Shown in pieces: positions 55,045-62,673 of a stretch of DNA of 64,000 nt. A model generated the notes under the pieces. It made no database searches, was not told the DNA's origin, and saw only the letters and a program-made list of their open reading frames with translations. Numbering within the stretch: the stretch's first letter is position 1; each line of letters starts with the position of its first letter. The stretch is from assembly GCA_902729415.1 (NCBI GenBank), contig CACVCF010000001.1, positions 223,697 to 287,696 on the forward strand, read 5' to 3'. The position numbers and the translations under genes are program-made. The stretch is from Terasakiella magnetica (lineage in GTDB: Bacteria > Pseudomonadota > Alphaproteobacteria > Rhodospirillales > Magnetospirillaceae).

Positions 55045-57393
55045 ATGACATGGGGTAAGAAAAGAGTACCTGTCCTGGGCTTGATCGGAGCGACCGCAGC
55101 CTTGAGAATTCAAAAGCGTCTCACTCTGCTGGTGTTGGCATGCGTTCTGCCAGTCTGGCTTTTCGTCGGATACCTGACGGCGACCTCCTACCAGCGCGGG
55201 CGGCAGATTCTTGAGCAATCGCTGGCGGCGGCGGCCCAGACCCAGTTGCGGGTGGTCGAGCGCGAGGTCGCGGCGGCCGAAGCGTCGCTGCACGCCCTTG
55301 CGACCTCGCCATCCCTGGAGCAGGGCGACTATGCCGCCTTCCATGCTCAGGCCAAGGCCGTACTGCGACAATCGCACCGCTTGAACATCGTGTTGCTGGA
55401 CCCGGACGGCGCACAGATCATCAATACGATGCAACCCTATGGCCAGCCGCTGCCGAACAAGCCTGCCGCATTCTTCTTCCAGGTCAAGGAGACCGGAAAA
55501 ACGGTCCTGTCCGATCTCTTCACCGGACCACTCCTTAAGCGTCCCCTGGCGGCGCTGGCCGTCCCGGTCTTTCGGGATGGACGGTTGGTCAATGTGCTGA
55601 CCGTGTCACTGGACACCGAGCATCTGGTTCCCATCCTCAACGAGGAAGGCTATCCCGATACCTGGGCGGCGGCTGTATTCGACGGCAAGGGCACCATCGT
55701 CGCCCGCACCTGGGAGCCGGAAAAATATGTCGGCCAGCATGCCAGCCCAGCCCTTGCCGCCGCATTTACGGCCGGGGCGCGCGGACTGATCGAGGTCACA
55801 ACCCTGGAAGGCTTCGACGTCCTCGCCGCCTTCAGCCGGTCAGAGCATTATGGCTGGACCGTTGCGGTCGCCGTACCTAAGAAAATCCTGGAAGCGGAAC
55901 TGATGCGATCCTTCTGGATCAATCTTTTCGCCGGAGCAGCCTTGCTGCTGTCTGGACTTGCTCTGGCACGCCGGATCAGCCGCGGCATCACCCGCCCGGT
56001 TCAAAGGCTGATTTCATCGGCCGAGGCCATTGGGCATGGCACTCCGATTCCCGCCGAACCTCTCCAGTTGATGGAAGCTGAAGAAGTCCGCCGAGCCCTG
56101 GCCGATGCCGCCGACCTGATCAAGAAGCGGACCGTCGAACGCGACCTGGCCCGCAGCAAGGAAATCGAGGTCCAGCAACAGCATCGGAGCCTGTGTGCCC
56201 TGAACGATATTGCCGCCTTACCTGGAGCGGATGCCGAATGGCAGCTAGTGGAATCACTGCGGCTGGGGGCGCGTCATTTCGGCCTGCCGACGGGAATCAT
56301 CAGCCATACCAAGAACGGCATCTATACCATCCTTCATCATTGCGGAACCGATTCCGCCGACTTGGCCGATGGGCAGACATTCGATATCGCCGACACCTAT
56401 TGCGCCATCACCCTGGATGCGAACGGGGTCGTGGCGATCCCCGAGATGAAATTGTCCGAACATGCCAGACACCGTTGCTATGCGGCTTTTGGGCTGGAGG
56501 CCTATATCGGCGCGCCTCTCATGGTCCGCAATCGCAGCTTTGGCACGGTCAGTTTCAGCTCCGCCAAACCGCTGGGCCGGGACTTCGAGGACGCGGACAA
56601 GGAATTCATCCGCCTTCTCGCCCGCTGGATCGGGGCCGTTATCGAACGACAGATGTCCGATGCCGAGATCACGTCGGCCAAACAAAATCTGGAACGCTCC
56701 AACGCGGAACTAGAACACTTCGCTTATGTCGCATCCCATGATCTCCGCCAGCCGTTGCGGATGGTCAGCAGCTATCTCGGACTGATCAAACGGCGATTGG
56801 AAAATACTCTCGACGACGAGTTGAAGGAGTTCTTCGCCTTTGCCGTGGACGGAGCCCAACGCATGGACCGGATGACCCTGGACTTGCTGGAATACTCCCG
56901 CGTCGGCAGTGATGACACCCCGTTCCTGCCGGTTTCCCTCTCCGAAGCGGTCGCCGATGCCCTCTCCAATCTCCGGATGCCGGTTACCGAAAGCGGTGCC
57001 GCTGTCATCATGGCTCCGGACCTGCCCATCGTGATGGGGCACCGGAGCGAGCTGGTCCGCCTGTTCCAGAACCTGATCGGCAATGCCATCAAATACCGGG
57101 CGGCCGAGCGGTCCTGCCTGATCGAGATCGGCTGCCGCCTCCAGGGGCCGGACTGGATCATCGCCGTACGGGACAACGGCATCGGCATCGCCCCGGATGA
57201 CCGCGAACCCGCGTTTACGGTCTTTCACCGGCTGGCTTCCGCCCAAGCCCGTGAAGGCAGCGGCATTGGTCTGGCGGTGTGCCGCAAGATCGTTGAATCC
57301 CATGGCGGGCGAATCTGGATCGAGGATGGATTGGACGGCGGGAGTTCCCTTTGCTTCTCACTACCCGGAAAGAGCGATGAGCCTCCGGCATGA
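55045..57393 (+). CDS. Sensor histidine kinase with CACHE, HAMP and GAF domains
   Basis: The 782-aa kinase has TM1 (about 26-46, LTLLVLACVLPVWLFVGYL), a periplasmic CACHE domain (50-290), TM2 (FWINLFAGAALLLSGLAL), HAMP, a GAF domain (about 380-530), HisKA with His in YVASHDLRQPLRMVSSYL, and an HATPase (NLIGNAIKY, VRDNGIGIAP, GSGIGLAVCRKI). It resembles phytochrome-like kinases in its output half, without a chromophore cysteine that I can identify. No response regulator is adjacent. The stop is followed by 255 bp without a recognisable gene. Confidence 0.9.
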   Translation: MTWGKKRVPVLGLIGATAALRIQKRLTLLVLACVLPVWLFVGYLTATSYQRGRQILEQSLAAAAQTQLRVVEREVAAAEASLHALATSPSLEQGDYAAFHAQAKAVLRQSHRLNIVLLDPDGAQIINTMQPYGQPLPNKPAAFFFQVKETGKTVLSDLFTGPLLKRPLAALAVPVFRDGRLVNVLTVSLDTEHLVPILNEEGYPDTWAAAVFDGKGTIVARTWEPEKYVGQHASPALAAAFTAGARGLIEVTTLEGFDVLAAFSRSEHYGWTVAVAVPKKILEAELMRSFWINLFAGAALLLSGLALARRISRGITRPVQRLISSAEAIGHGTPIPAEPLQLMEAEEVRRALADAADLIKKRTVERDLARSKEIEVQQQHRSLCALNDIAALPGADAEWQLVESLRLGARHFGLPTGIISHTKNGIYTILHHCGTDSADLADGQTFDIADTYCAITLDANGVVAIPEMKLSEHARHRCYAAFGLEAYIGAPLMVRNRSFGTVSFSSAKPLGRDFEDADKEFIRLLARWIGAVIERQMSDAEITSAKQNLERSNAELEHFAYVASHDLRQPLRMVSSYLGLIKRRLENTLDDELKEFFAFAVDGAQRMDRMTLDLLEYSRVGSDDTPFLPVSLSEAVADALSNLRMPVTESGAAVIMAPDLPIVMGHRSELVRLFQNLIGNAIKYRAAERSCLIEIGCRLQGPDWIIAVRDNGIGIAPDDREPAFTVFHRLASAQAREGSGIGLAVCRKIVESHGGRIWIEDGLDGGSSLCFSLPGKSDEPPA

Positions 57394-57648
57394 TATGCCC
57401 TGAGGACGGGGGCTGGACCGATTTGAGTTAGAATTTCCGGAAGGTCGGCATCTGCCGTCTTCGATTGCGTCGCGGTTGCCGCCGAATCATCCTTGACAAA
57501 GGTTTGATGGCTGGCGGCGGTAACCGTTAGGTAGATTCCGAAACTCCGGCCCCCGGGATTCAGTGACTAAGTTCTGGTACGGGGCATTCCATCGCCATCG
57601 GCCTTTGGATCTAGCCGCTCTGTCCGGAACCAGGCACGGAGAAGAAAC

Positions 57649-58293
57649 ATGACCGTCATCCCCCAACGTCAGAAACGTGCCAAAAATGACTTTCCCATCG
57701 TTTGTGTGGGCGGTTCTGCCGGAGGTCTTGACGCCTATACCCGATTGCTCCGCAATCTGCCCGACGACATGGGGGTGGCGATCATCATCGTCAATCATCT
57801 GAGAACCGTTGCCACCCAGCTCCACGAAATTCTTCCACACCACACAAAGATGCCGGTTGAGTTGATCACGGAGGGATTGATCCTTCGGCCCAACCGGGTG
57901 TTCATCATTCCGGCGCAGCATGACCTGCACATTCGGAACGGAGAGTTCCGTCTGGAGCCCATATCAAAACCCAGGGGGTGGCCCAACGTCATTACCGTCT
58001 TCCTGCGGTCCCTGACTCGGCACTGGGACGGCAAGCTGATCGCCGTCATTGTCTCCGGCTATGATGGGGATGGGGCGGAGGCGCTGTGCGGCATCAAGGA
58101 TGTGGGAGGCATCACCATCGCGCAGAAGCCCGAGACGGCCGGACAGCCGGATATGCCGAAAAGCGCCATGGAAAGCGGGTGTATCGATTTCGTCCTCTCA
58201 CCCGAGGATATCGCACGTGAAATCGTGCGGATTTCGCGCAAAGACGGCTCGGACGGCATCCCCGCCACGCCCCATGGCGTCGACAATCCCTAA
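57649..58293 (+). CDS. CheB-type methylesterase domain protein lacking a receiver
   Basis: The 214-aa protein is a stand-alone CheB catalytic domain with the triad Ser in VGGSAGGLDAY, His in VNHLRTVATQL and Asp in SGYDGDGAEAL. The receiver domain normally fused in CheB is absent, so activity would not be phosphorylation-gated in the usual way. No chemoreceptor or CheR gene is near; some such proteins are part of CheB/CheR-PAS regulators. The preceding sensor kinase may be functionally linked. Confidence 0.88.
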   Translation: MTVIPQRQKRAKNDFPIVCVGGSAGGLDAYTRLLRNLPDDMGVAIIIVNHLRTVATQLHEILPHHTKMPVELITEGLILRPNRVFIIPAQHDLHIRNGEFRLEPISKPRGWPNVITVFLRSLTRHWDGKLIAVIVSGYDGDGAEALCGIKDVGGITIAQKPETAGQPDMPKSAMESGCIDFVLSPEDIAREIVRISRKDGSDGIPATPHGVDNP

Positions 58294-58534
58294 GCCTTCC
58301 TACGTGCGGCATCCTGGAACAGCGCACACCGGAGAGCTCAAGCATTTTCCGGCCAATTGGAATCGCTCCGACGGCGGCGCGTTGCGAGACGATGTACGTA
58401 AAGGAAGGGGCGGGGTGTCCATACCGCGGCGTTCCGGCTCTTGCCCCATGCGCCGTATCGGGCGGCAAGCCGCGCCTTGCGGCCTGCCTCCCCGTATGGA
58501 ACAACGGAGCGATCCCAGTTGACCGCAAAGTGCC

Positions 58535-58897
58535 CTAGATCACCGAGAACCGCTTCTGCATCGGCTCGGCAACGGTGGAAAAGACGGAAGCCGTGAGTTC
58601 AGCGATGGCGCGGCTGTCGGATACCGCTGCGTCAAAGTTTTCTTTGATCAATTTCTGCTGTACTTCGAAGAACTCCACCGGGGTCTTTACGGAGGACATC
58701 TCCTTGAGGGCATCTCCCAGCTTCTCGACATTGCGGGCGGCAATGTCCTGATAGGCCTTAGCCAGCTCCTGGAAGCCGTCCATAGCTATGGTTCCGCTCT
58801 TGGACATTACTTTGGCGTTGTCTTTAGCATCGCCGGACATCTTCTCGACGTTGCTTTTGAGCGCCGTCGTCGCATGCTCGATCGTGGCTGCAACCAT
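58535..58897 (-). CDS. Phasin-family protein (PHA granule associated)
   Basis: The 120-aa protein is almost entirely helical and matches phasin_2: KSNVEKMSGDAKDNAKVMSK, FQELAKAYQDIAARNVEKLGDALKEMSSVKTPVEFFEVQQKLIKENFDAAV. Phasins coat polyhydroxyalkanoate granules and control their size. AGGAG lies upstream of the ATG. The gene is convergent with the CheB gene; 241 bp between them hold a GC-rich hairpin near 58455-58490 and no gene. Confidence 0.88.
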   Translation of the reverse strand: MVAATIEHATTALKSNVEKMSGDAKDNAKVMSKSGTIAMDGFQELAKAYQDIAARNVEKLGDALKEMSSVKTPVEFFEVQQKLIKENFDAAVSDSRAIAELTASVFSTVAEPMQKRFSVI

Positions 58898-58975
58898 AAC
58901 ATCTTCTCCTAGATTACGCGTAGGAGGGTAAATCTACTCTCGCCGTCCTTGGTGATGGAGAGGCGGAATCTACTC

Positions 58976-59013
58976 ATACCAAGGTTCGATGAGGGAGACT
59001 CATCGGGCCTTGG
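58976..59013. repeat. ATACCAA-headed hairpin
   Basis: ATACCAAGG begins a 15-bp imperfect stem (CCAAGG-TT-CGATGAG with CTCATCG-GG-CCTTGG, two wobble positions, 5-nt loop). The ATACCAA head is shared with the ends of the 16768-16874 element. It marks the left edge of the accessory region, just before the truncated secretin. Confidence 0.55.
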
Positions 59014-59127
59014 TTAGGCCCCAGGGGTCGCGCGGCTCGGTAATCCCCCCGTTTTTAGCAGAGCTTGAACTGACCTGGGCCATCATCCCCACAAGAGACA
59101 TGTCGGAGAGGACGACACCCGCTGAGC

Positions 59128-59463
59128 ATGGAAGTTTCCGATGCCCTGCGCACGACCGTTTCCACGGTGGATAGCCCGACCATCCAGCGCCGGGGCATCG
59201 ACACCACGGTTACGGTCCTCAACGGCCAGACCGTCTTGCTGGGCGGGCTGCTGCGCGAAAGCGGCCAGGACGGCAAAAACGGTCTACCGCTCGTGTCGGA
59301 TATCCCGGTGGTCGGCAACCTGTTCTCCCAAACGTCGCAGACGCGCGAACGGCAGGAATTGGCGTTGATGATCACGCCCCGCATCGTGGACGAGGCGGCG
59401 ATCTCCATGAAGGCCAAGGCGGTGATGCAGCGCATTGCTGAGTTGCGCCTCGGCAAGCTGTAG
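59128..59463 (+). pseudogene. C-terminal fragment of a secretin (inovirus pIV / GspD-PilQ type)
   Basis: About 111 residues match the membrane-barrel end of secretins: VSTVDSPTIQRRGIDTTVTVLNGQTVLLGGLL, then GLPLVSDIPVVGNLFSQT and RQELALMITPRIV. A full secretin is 400-700 aa, and the signal peptide and N-domains are missing, so this is a 5'-truncated remnant. The break lies near the hairpin at 58976-59013. It is followed 14 bp later by a Zot-family gene, the usual order of filamentous-phage assembly genes. A short free ORF product is unlikely to assemble. Confidence 0.8.
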
Positions 59464-59476
59464 AGGGGGCTGCGGA

Positions 59477-60505
59477 ATGGCTGTGACCATGATGCTCGGC
59501 CCGCCTGGGTCGGGAAAGAGCTACGAAGCGACGGTGTTCCATGTGCTGCCATCGTTGACCGATGGGCGGTTGGTCATCACCAATCTGCCGCTGAATGTCG
59601 ATGAGTTTGCCAAGCTGAACGACGACTTTCCTAATTTGATCGAACTGCGCGGGCCGGTGCCGGGCAATCCGCGGCCATTCTCCAAGCTGGATGATTACCG
59701 CTCGGACTGGCGGCATCCCGAAACCGGCGTGGGGCCGCTGTTCGTCATCGACGAATGTCATTTCTGCCTGCCGCGTGGCGGGACCGCCCTGGATGTCGAG
59801 GAGTGGTACTCCATGCACCGGCATGAGGGCGTCGATCTGATCTTGATGACGCAATCCTATGGCAAGGTGAGTAAGGCCATTTGCGATATCGTTCAGACCG
59901 CGATTGTCCTTCGCAAGAACTCCAATCTCGGCTCGCGCAGTTCCTATCGGCGCGAAACGCGGGATGGCCTGACACGGGCCAACAAGCTCGGCGTCGAGGT
60001 CCGGCGCTATAAGAAGCAGCATTTCCCGCTCTACCAGTCCTACACCAAGGGCGGTAAGGCCGAGGGTGCCACTGCGGATATCAAGCCCCTGTGGCGGAAT
60101 TGGCGCTTTTATGGCCTCGCCCTGGTGGTGCTGTATCTGGCCTATCAGGCGTTGTTCGGAAACGGCTTCAATGTGTTCGGCTCGGCCGACAAGGGGGCGA
60201 AGGCGGCCACCGGGGGCGCGGCAAAGGCTGGTGTCATAGCGGGCAATCCCGGTGGTGGTCCGTCATCTGCAGGCGGGCCGGTGAAGGGTGGCGGGGCCAT
60301 TGGCGGCTATCAGCAGATGGTTGCCGTTGGGGCGCTGGAAATCGGGCCGGAACAGGTGCCGGTGTTCCGGGCGCTCAAAGGGGCAAGCAAGGTCACTCTC
60401 ACGGGGAATGTTTTGCTTCGACAGGGATATCAGATTGCAGCCATTGGGCCGTGCCTGTATCGGTTGTCTTGGAGCGACCAAAGGGCTGAAATCGGTTGCG
60501 AGTAG
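59477..60505 (+). CDS. Zot-domain (pI-like) filamentous phage assembly ATPase
   Basis: From ATG 59477 (MAVTMMLGPPGSGKSYEAT) the 342-aa protein has Walker A GPPGSGKS (8-15), Walker B GPLFVIDECHF (about 87-97), a polybasic stretch before one membrane helix (211-228, FYGLALVVLYLAYQALF) and a Gly-rich periplasmic tail. This is the layout of inovirus protein I/Zot, the inner-membrane motor of phage extrusion. The name Zot does not imply toxin activity. GGGGGCTGCGGA lies upstream. The preceding secretin fragment supports phage origin. Confidence 0.9.
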   Translation: MAVTMMLGPPGSGKSYEATVFHVLPSLTDGRLVITNLPLNVDEFAKLNDDFPNLIELRGPVPGNPRPFSKLDDYRSDWRHPETGVGPLFVIDECHFCLPRGGTALDVEEWYSMHRHEGVDLILMTQSYGKVSKAICDIVQTAIVLRKNSNLGSRSSYRRETRDGLTRANKLGVEVRRYKKQHFPLYQSYTKGGKAEGATADIKPLWRNWRFYGLALVVLYLAYQALFGNGFNVFGSADKGAKAATGGAAKAGVIAGNPGGGPSSAGGPVKGGGAIGGYQQMVAVGALEIGPEQVPVFRALKGASKVTLTGNVLLRQGYQIAAIGPCLYRLSWSDQRAEIGCE

Positions 60506-60544
60506 CGTCCTGATGAGCGACCATCGGGAGCGCCACCCCTCTGC

Positions 60545-60636
60545 TGTTGGCACTCGTCAAGAGGCTTCGCGGGGACCCGGCTGCACAAGCGTAGCGCGGA
60601 AGCTGGGCGGAAGCCTCTTGATCGCCTCTCCCAACA
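60545..60636. repeat. Large imperfect hairpin after the zot-like gene
   Basis: Nested inverted repeats: TGTTGG (60545-60550) with CCAACA (60631-60636), TCAAGAGGCTTC (60557-60568) with GAAGCCTCTTGA (60610-60621), and CCGGCT with AGCTGG inside. The full structure spans 92 nt. Positions just downstream of phage assembly genes in inoviruses often carry packaging or origin hairpins, so this is a candidate. Confidence 0.6.
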
Positions 60637-60652
60637 ATACAGCCTTGCTCAT

Positions 60653-60711
60653 GAGGGGGAGGTAAGCTTGCGTCCTCACCCTCTGCCCAGCGGCGAGCGC
60701 TTTTCTTTTTT
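60653..60711 (+). terminator. Hairpins and T-run, probable terminator of the phage remnant operon
   Basis: GAGGG-N-GAGG pairs with CCTC-N-CCCTC (60653-60683), then a short AGCG/CGCT stem is followed by TTTTCTTTTTT (60701-60711). This would end transcription from the secretin-zot segment before the small genes. Confidence 0.6.
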
Positions 60712-60725
60712 CGGAGCAAAGCAAG

Positions 60726-60908
60726 ATGATTTACGCCGAATTTCTCAAACCTATCGCCGCTGTATTCCTTCTGTTTCTTGCTGGAACTGCGCTTGAAATT
60801 TCCCGTGACTACGGCGTTTTGCTCGCAGATGCAGCGATGATTGTTGCAGGAATTGTCTCAGCGATGGTTCTCATTGGAGCTTCTGTTGTCATGATGGTCA
60901 GGCGCTGA
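60726..60908 (+). CDS. Small hydrophobic protein with two membrane helices, 60 aa
   Basis: MIYAEFLKPIAAVFLLFLAGTALEI is the first helix and ADAAMIVAGIVSAMVLIGASVVMMV the second. Inovirus genomes usually contain several such small membrane proteins (coat or pVII/pIX-like), but sequence alone cannot link this one. GGAGCAAAGCAAG lies upstream. The next gene starts 11 bp later, so the two are probably co-transcribed. Confidence 0.55.
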   Translation: MIYAEFLKPIAAVFLLFLAGTALEISRDYGVLLADAAMIVAGIVSAMVLIGASVVMMVRR

Positions 60909-60919
60909 AGGAGGGTATT

Positions 60920-61156
60920 TTGGCTGATGATTTAGAAAATGGACGCGGACGAACCGACCTGTGCAAGGCTCAGTTACTCGCTCTTATCGAGAAATGGGCC
61001 GCCGACGGTGCCGACAGTTCGGATGTGACCGCAGCTCTCGTCGAAGCGGCGGCGGATGCTTCACTAATGTTTCTGGGGCCTGATAAGGCGAGGGATATGT
61101 TCGAGCACATCACTCAGTCTTTGGCGGTTCTCAGCGCACCCAAGGGGCGTGGATAG
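60920..61156 (+). CDS. Hypothetical helical protein, 78 aa
   Basis: The TTG start at 60920 has GGAGGG 5-10 nt upstream. The protein is helical and acidic (LLALIEKWAADGADSSDVTAALVEAAADASLMFLG). I do not recognise it. It follows the two-helix protein by 11 bp and precedes a small lipoprotein by 51 bp, forming an accessory-gene string between the phage remnant and the ParDE pair. Confidence 0.6.
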   Translation: MADDLENGRGRTDLCKAQLLALIEKWAADGADSSDVTAALVEAAADASLMFLGPDKARDMFEHITQSLAVLSAPKGRG

Positions 61157-61207
61157 TCTCGTTGGAACGTGCGGGGTCGGCCTTGCATTGCGTATTGGAG
61201 TGGAAAA

Positions 61208-61468
61208 ATGAGGTCGTTGCTGATTTTGGGGGTCTGTTTTGTTCTGGCCGGTTGCGGCACCACCGTTTCGACTTGGCAGAAATCGGGCGCAACCAAAGAA
61301 GAGGAACAGACAATCGTCAAACGGTGTGAGTACGAGGCGGAGGCCAATTCGCAAGACGGAATTACGTCTGATTCTATGAGGCGTGAGCGGGTTCGAAAGC
61401 TACGAGATATGTGCTTTGAAGCCAACGGCATGATTCTGGTTAAGCGCGAATACGTTCCCGCTAATTAG
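61208..61468 (+). CDS. Small lipoprotein, 86 aa, accessory region
   Basis: From ATG 61208 the protein starts MRSLLILGVCFVLAGCGTTV, with lipobox LAGC (Cys16). The rest is charged (KEEEQTIVKRCEYEAEANSQDG) with a second and third cysteine. GGAG lies 8 nt upstream. No family recognised. Small phage or island lipoproteins include superinfection-exclusion factors, which is one possible role. Confidence 0.6.
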   Translation: MRSLLILGVCFVLAGCGTTVSTWQKSGATKEEEQTIVKRCEYEAEANSQDGITSDSMRRERVRKLRDMCFEANGMILVKREYVPAN

Positions 61469-61670
61469 GCATTTCAAAATTATGTTTCGGTTGTGCGTGA
61501 TATTAATGCAAGGAAAAGGTGCGTGTTGCTGGCGCACTCCGGGTTGATCTCGATGGTAATTTGGCAGGGGGCGTGCGGGCTGAAGACTTAGCCCCTCCGA
61601 TTGCCTCGCCTGCCAGTAACCTGAACACCCCCTGACATTGAAACTCGTGCCTTCGCCCCCATCTCCTGCT

Positions 61671-61874
61671 ATGATTGCCACCATGAACGCGATGCCCATG
61701 CCCGAACCGCAGTACCCTAGCCATGACGCCGAACGCGATGCAAAGCGCCGAGCCATTGCTGATGCGCGGGCAGATGTCGCTGCCGGTCGCGTCATTTCGA
61801 ACGCGGATATGGGCAAGTGGCTGGATTCGTGGAATGCGCCTGACGAACTTCCCCCGCCCTCGACGTGGAAGTAG
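61671..61874 (+). CDS. ParD-like antitoxin
   Basis: The short protein contains SHDAERDAKRRAIADARADVAAGRVISNADMGKWLDSW, matching antitoxins paired with ParE/RelE toxins. The start is uncertain (ATG at 61671 or 61683, neither with a clear Shine-Dalgarno). Its stop overlaps the GTG start of the toxin by 10 bp. It is expected to bind and neutralise the toxin and to repress its own promoter. The 200 bp upstream show no other gene. Confidence 0.7.
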   Translation: MIATMNAMPMPEPQYPSHDAERDAKRRAIADARADVAAGRVISNADMGKWLDSWNAPDELPPPSTWK

Positions 61875-62143
61875 TTTGGCCTTATGCGGCTGAAGCTGAT
61901 CTCCGGCAAATCCGCGCTTTCATCGCCCAAGATAACGTCTACGCAGCCGACGCAGTTGCAGCAGCCATAAAGGCCGCAGCCAACACTCTTGGAAAATTTC
62001 CATTCAAGGGGCACCCCGGCGAAGACGGCACCCGTGAATGGGTGGTCCCCCGGTTCCGTCGCTACTTGCTCATATACGACGTGGATAGCGTCGTCAGCAC
62101 AGTGACCATTCTCCGCGTCTGGCACCAATCGCGGGATCGGTGA
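61865..62143 (+). CDS. ParE/RelE-family toxin
   Basis: The 92-aa protein starts at GTG 61865 (MEVVWPYAAEADLRQIRAFIA). It has the ParE/RelE fold signature: LRQIRAFIAQDNVYAADAV, a Gly-rich turn FPFKGHPGEDGTREWVVPRFRRYLLIYDV and a late VTILRVWHQSR. ParE toxins inhibit gyrase and RelE types cleave mRNA; GxRE..VP.FR..LIY with WH at the end fits ParE better. It is coupled to the upstream antitoxin. Confidence 0.85.
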   Translation: MEVVWPYAAEADLRQIRAFIAQDNVYAADAVAAAIKAAANTLGKFPFKGHPGEDGTREWVVPRFRRYLLIYDVDSVVSTVTILRVWHQSRDR

Positions 62144-62236
62144 GGGCGCTCAGAATGCGGCAATATCCGTGCTTACTATGTGCTTACTGACCTTAATTTG
62201 CAGATCGCAGAAAGCGCCGTAACTCGTTTAAAAGAT

Positions 62237-62281
62237 TGGCGTCCCGGAAGGGATTCGAACCCCTGACCTACGGTTTAGGAA
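62237..62281 (-). other. 3' fragment of tRNA-Arg(CCU), probable attachment site (att)
   Basis: Read on the minus strand, the 45 nt form positions 32-76 of a tRNA: loop TTCCTAA (anticodon CCT, U33, A37), ACCGT, variable AGGTC, T arm with TTCGAAT, acceptor CCGGGAC, G73 and CCA. The sequence 5' of the loop does not pair, so the 5' half is absent. Truncated 3' tRNA ends with encoded CCA are typical att scars. The host side should be to the left and the integrated element to the right. Confidence 0.8.
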
Positions 62282-62516
62282 TTTACAGTGCGCAATATTT
62301 ATAAGTAATTACAATGTGTTATAGCGACTAACCGCTATTGTGAAATGATTGTGAATTGATCGACGGCAATTTGTTAGGATTGGCCAAGCTGCTGATTTAT
62401 AACGGAAAATCTGAAGCGCAAGCATGAGTAAGTTCTTGCTCCGTTCTTGCGGCCTGCGGTTTTTCAGTGCATACTATAATGGGAAGGCTGACTTGGTTTT
62501 CGCGGGCTGAAGGCGC

Positions 62517-62537
62517 GAACATACATCATGTATGTTC
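62517..62537. promoter_or_regulatory. Perfect 21-bp palindrome upstream of the dpdA-like gene
   Basis: GAACATACAT and ATGTATGTTC are separated by a single C. The site is 37 bp after a TATAAT box and 137 bp before the next start codon, so it is a good candidate operator. No matching regulator is in the window. Confidence 0.6.
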
Positions 62538-62673
62538 ATGCACTTGCCCTATGTTCTTGCCATAGACGGCGGCTCGCCGTAGCCTTTCTACCCTATGGCG
62601 GGGAGGCTGTGTGCTCACCTGTGAAGACGCTTGAGCAGAACTTGCTGCGACGGGAAGATGGGGGGGCAAGGCC

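Larger units (their letters stand above)
62144..62673. other. 530-bp gap without a protein gene at the right-hand island boundary
   Basis: No credible reading frame is present. The gap contains a 3' fragment of tRNA-Arg (62237-62281), an AT-rich stretch (62280-62400), a possible -10 box TATAAT (62475-62480) and a perfect palindrome (62517-62537), then a ribosome binding site for the next gene. Confidence 0.6.

Noticed and set aside
58455..58490. GC-rich hairpin between the CheB and phasin genes as another repeat copy
   Set aside because: It shares only short GC words with the 70-bp repeat and lacks the TTGAGGGGC end, so the match is not convincing.
59477..60505. Zonula occludens toxin activity
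   Set aside because: The protein is the phage assembly ATPase type. Its tail does not show the peptide linked to toxin activity in Vibrio, and the family name alone is not evidence.
60545..60636. Possible integron attC site
   Set aside because: The outer arms are GTTGG on the left and CCAAC on the right, while attC needs RYYYAAC on the left and GTTRRRY on the right. Both consensus boxes fail.
62237..62281. A functional tRNA gene
   Set aside because: Only the anticodon loop to the CCA end is present. The 5' acceptor and D arm are absent, and the bases before the loop do not pair.
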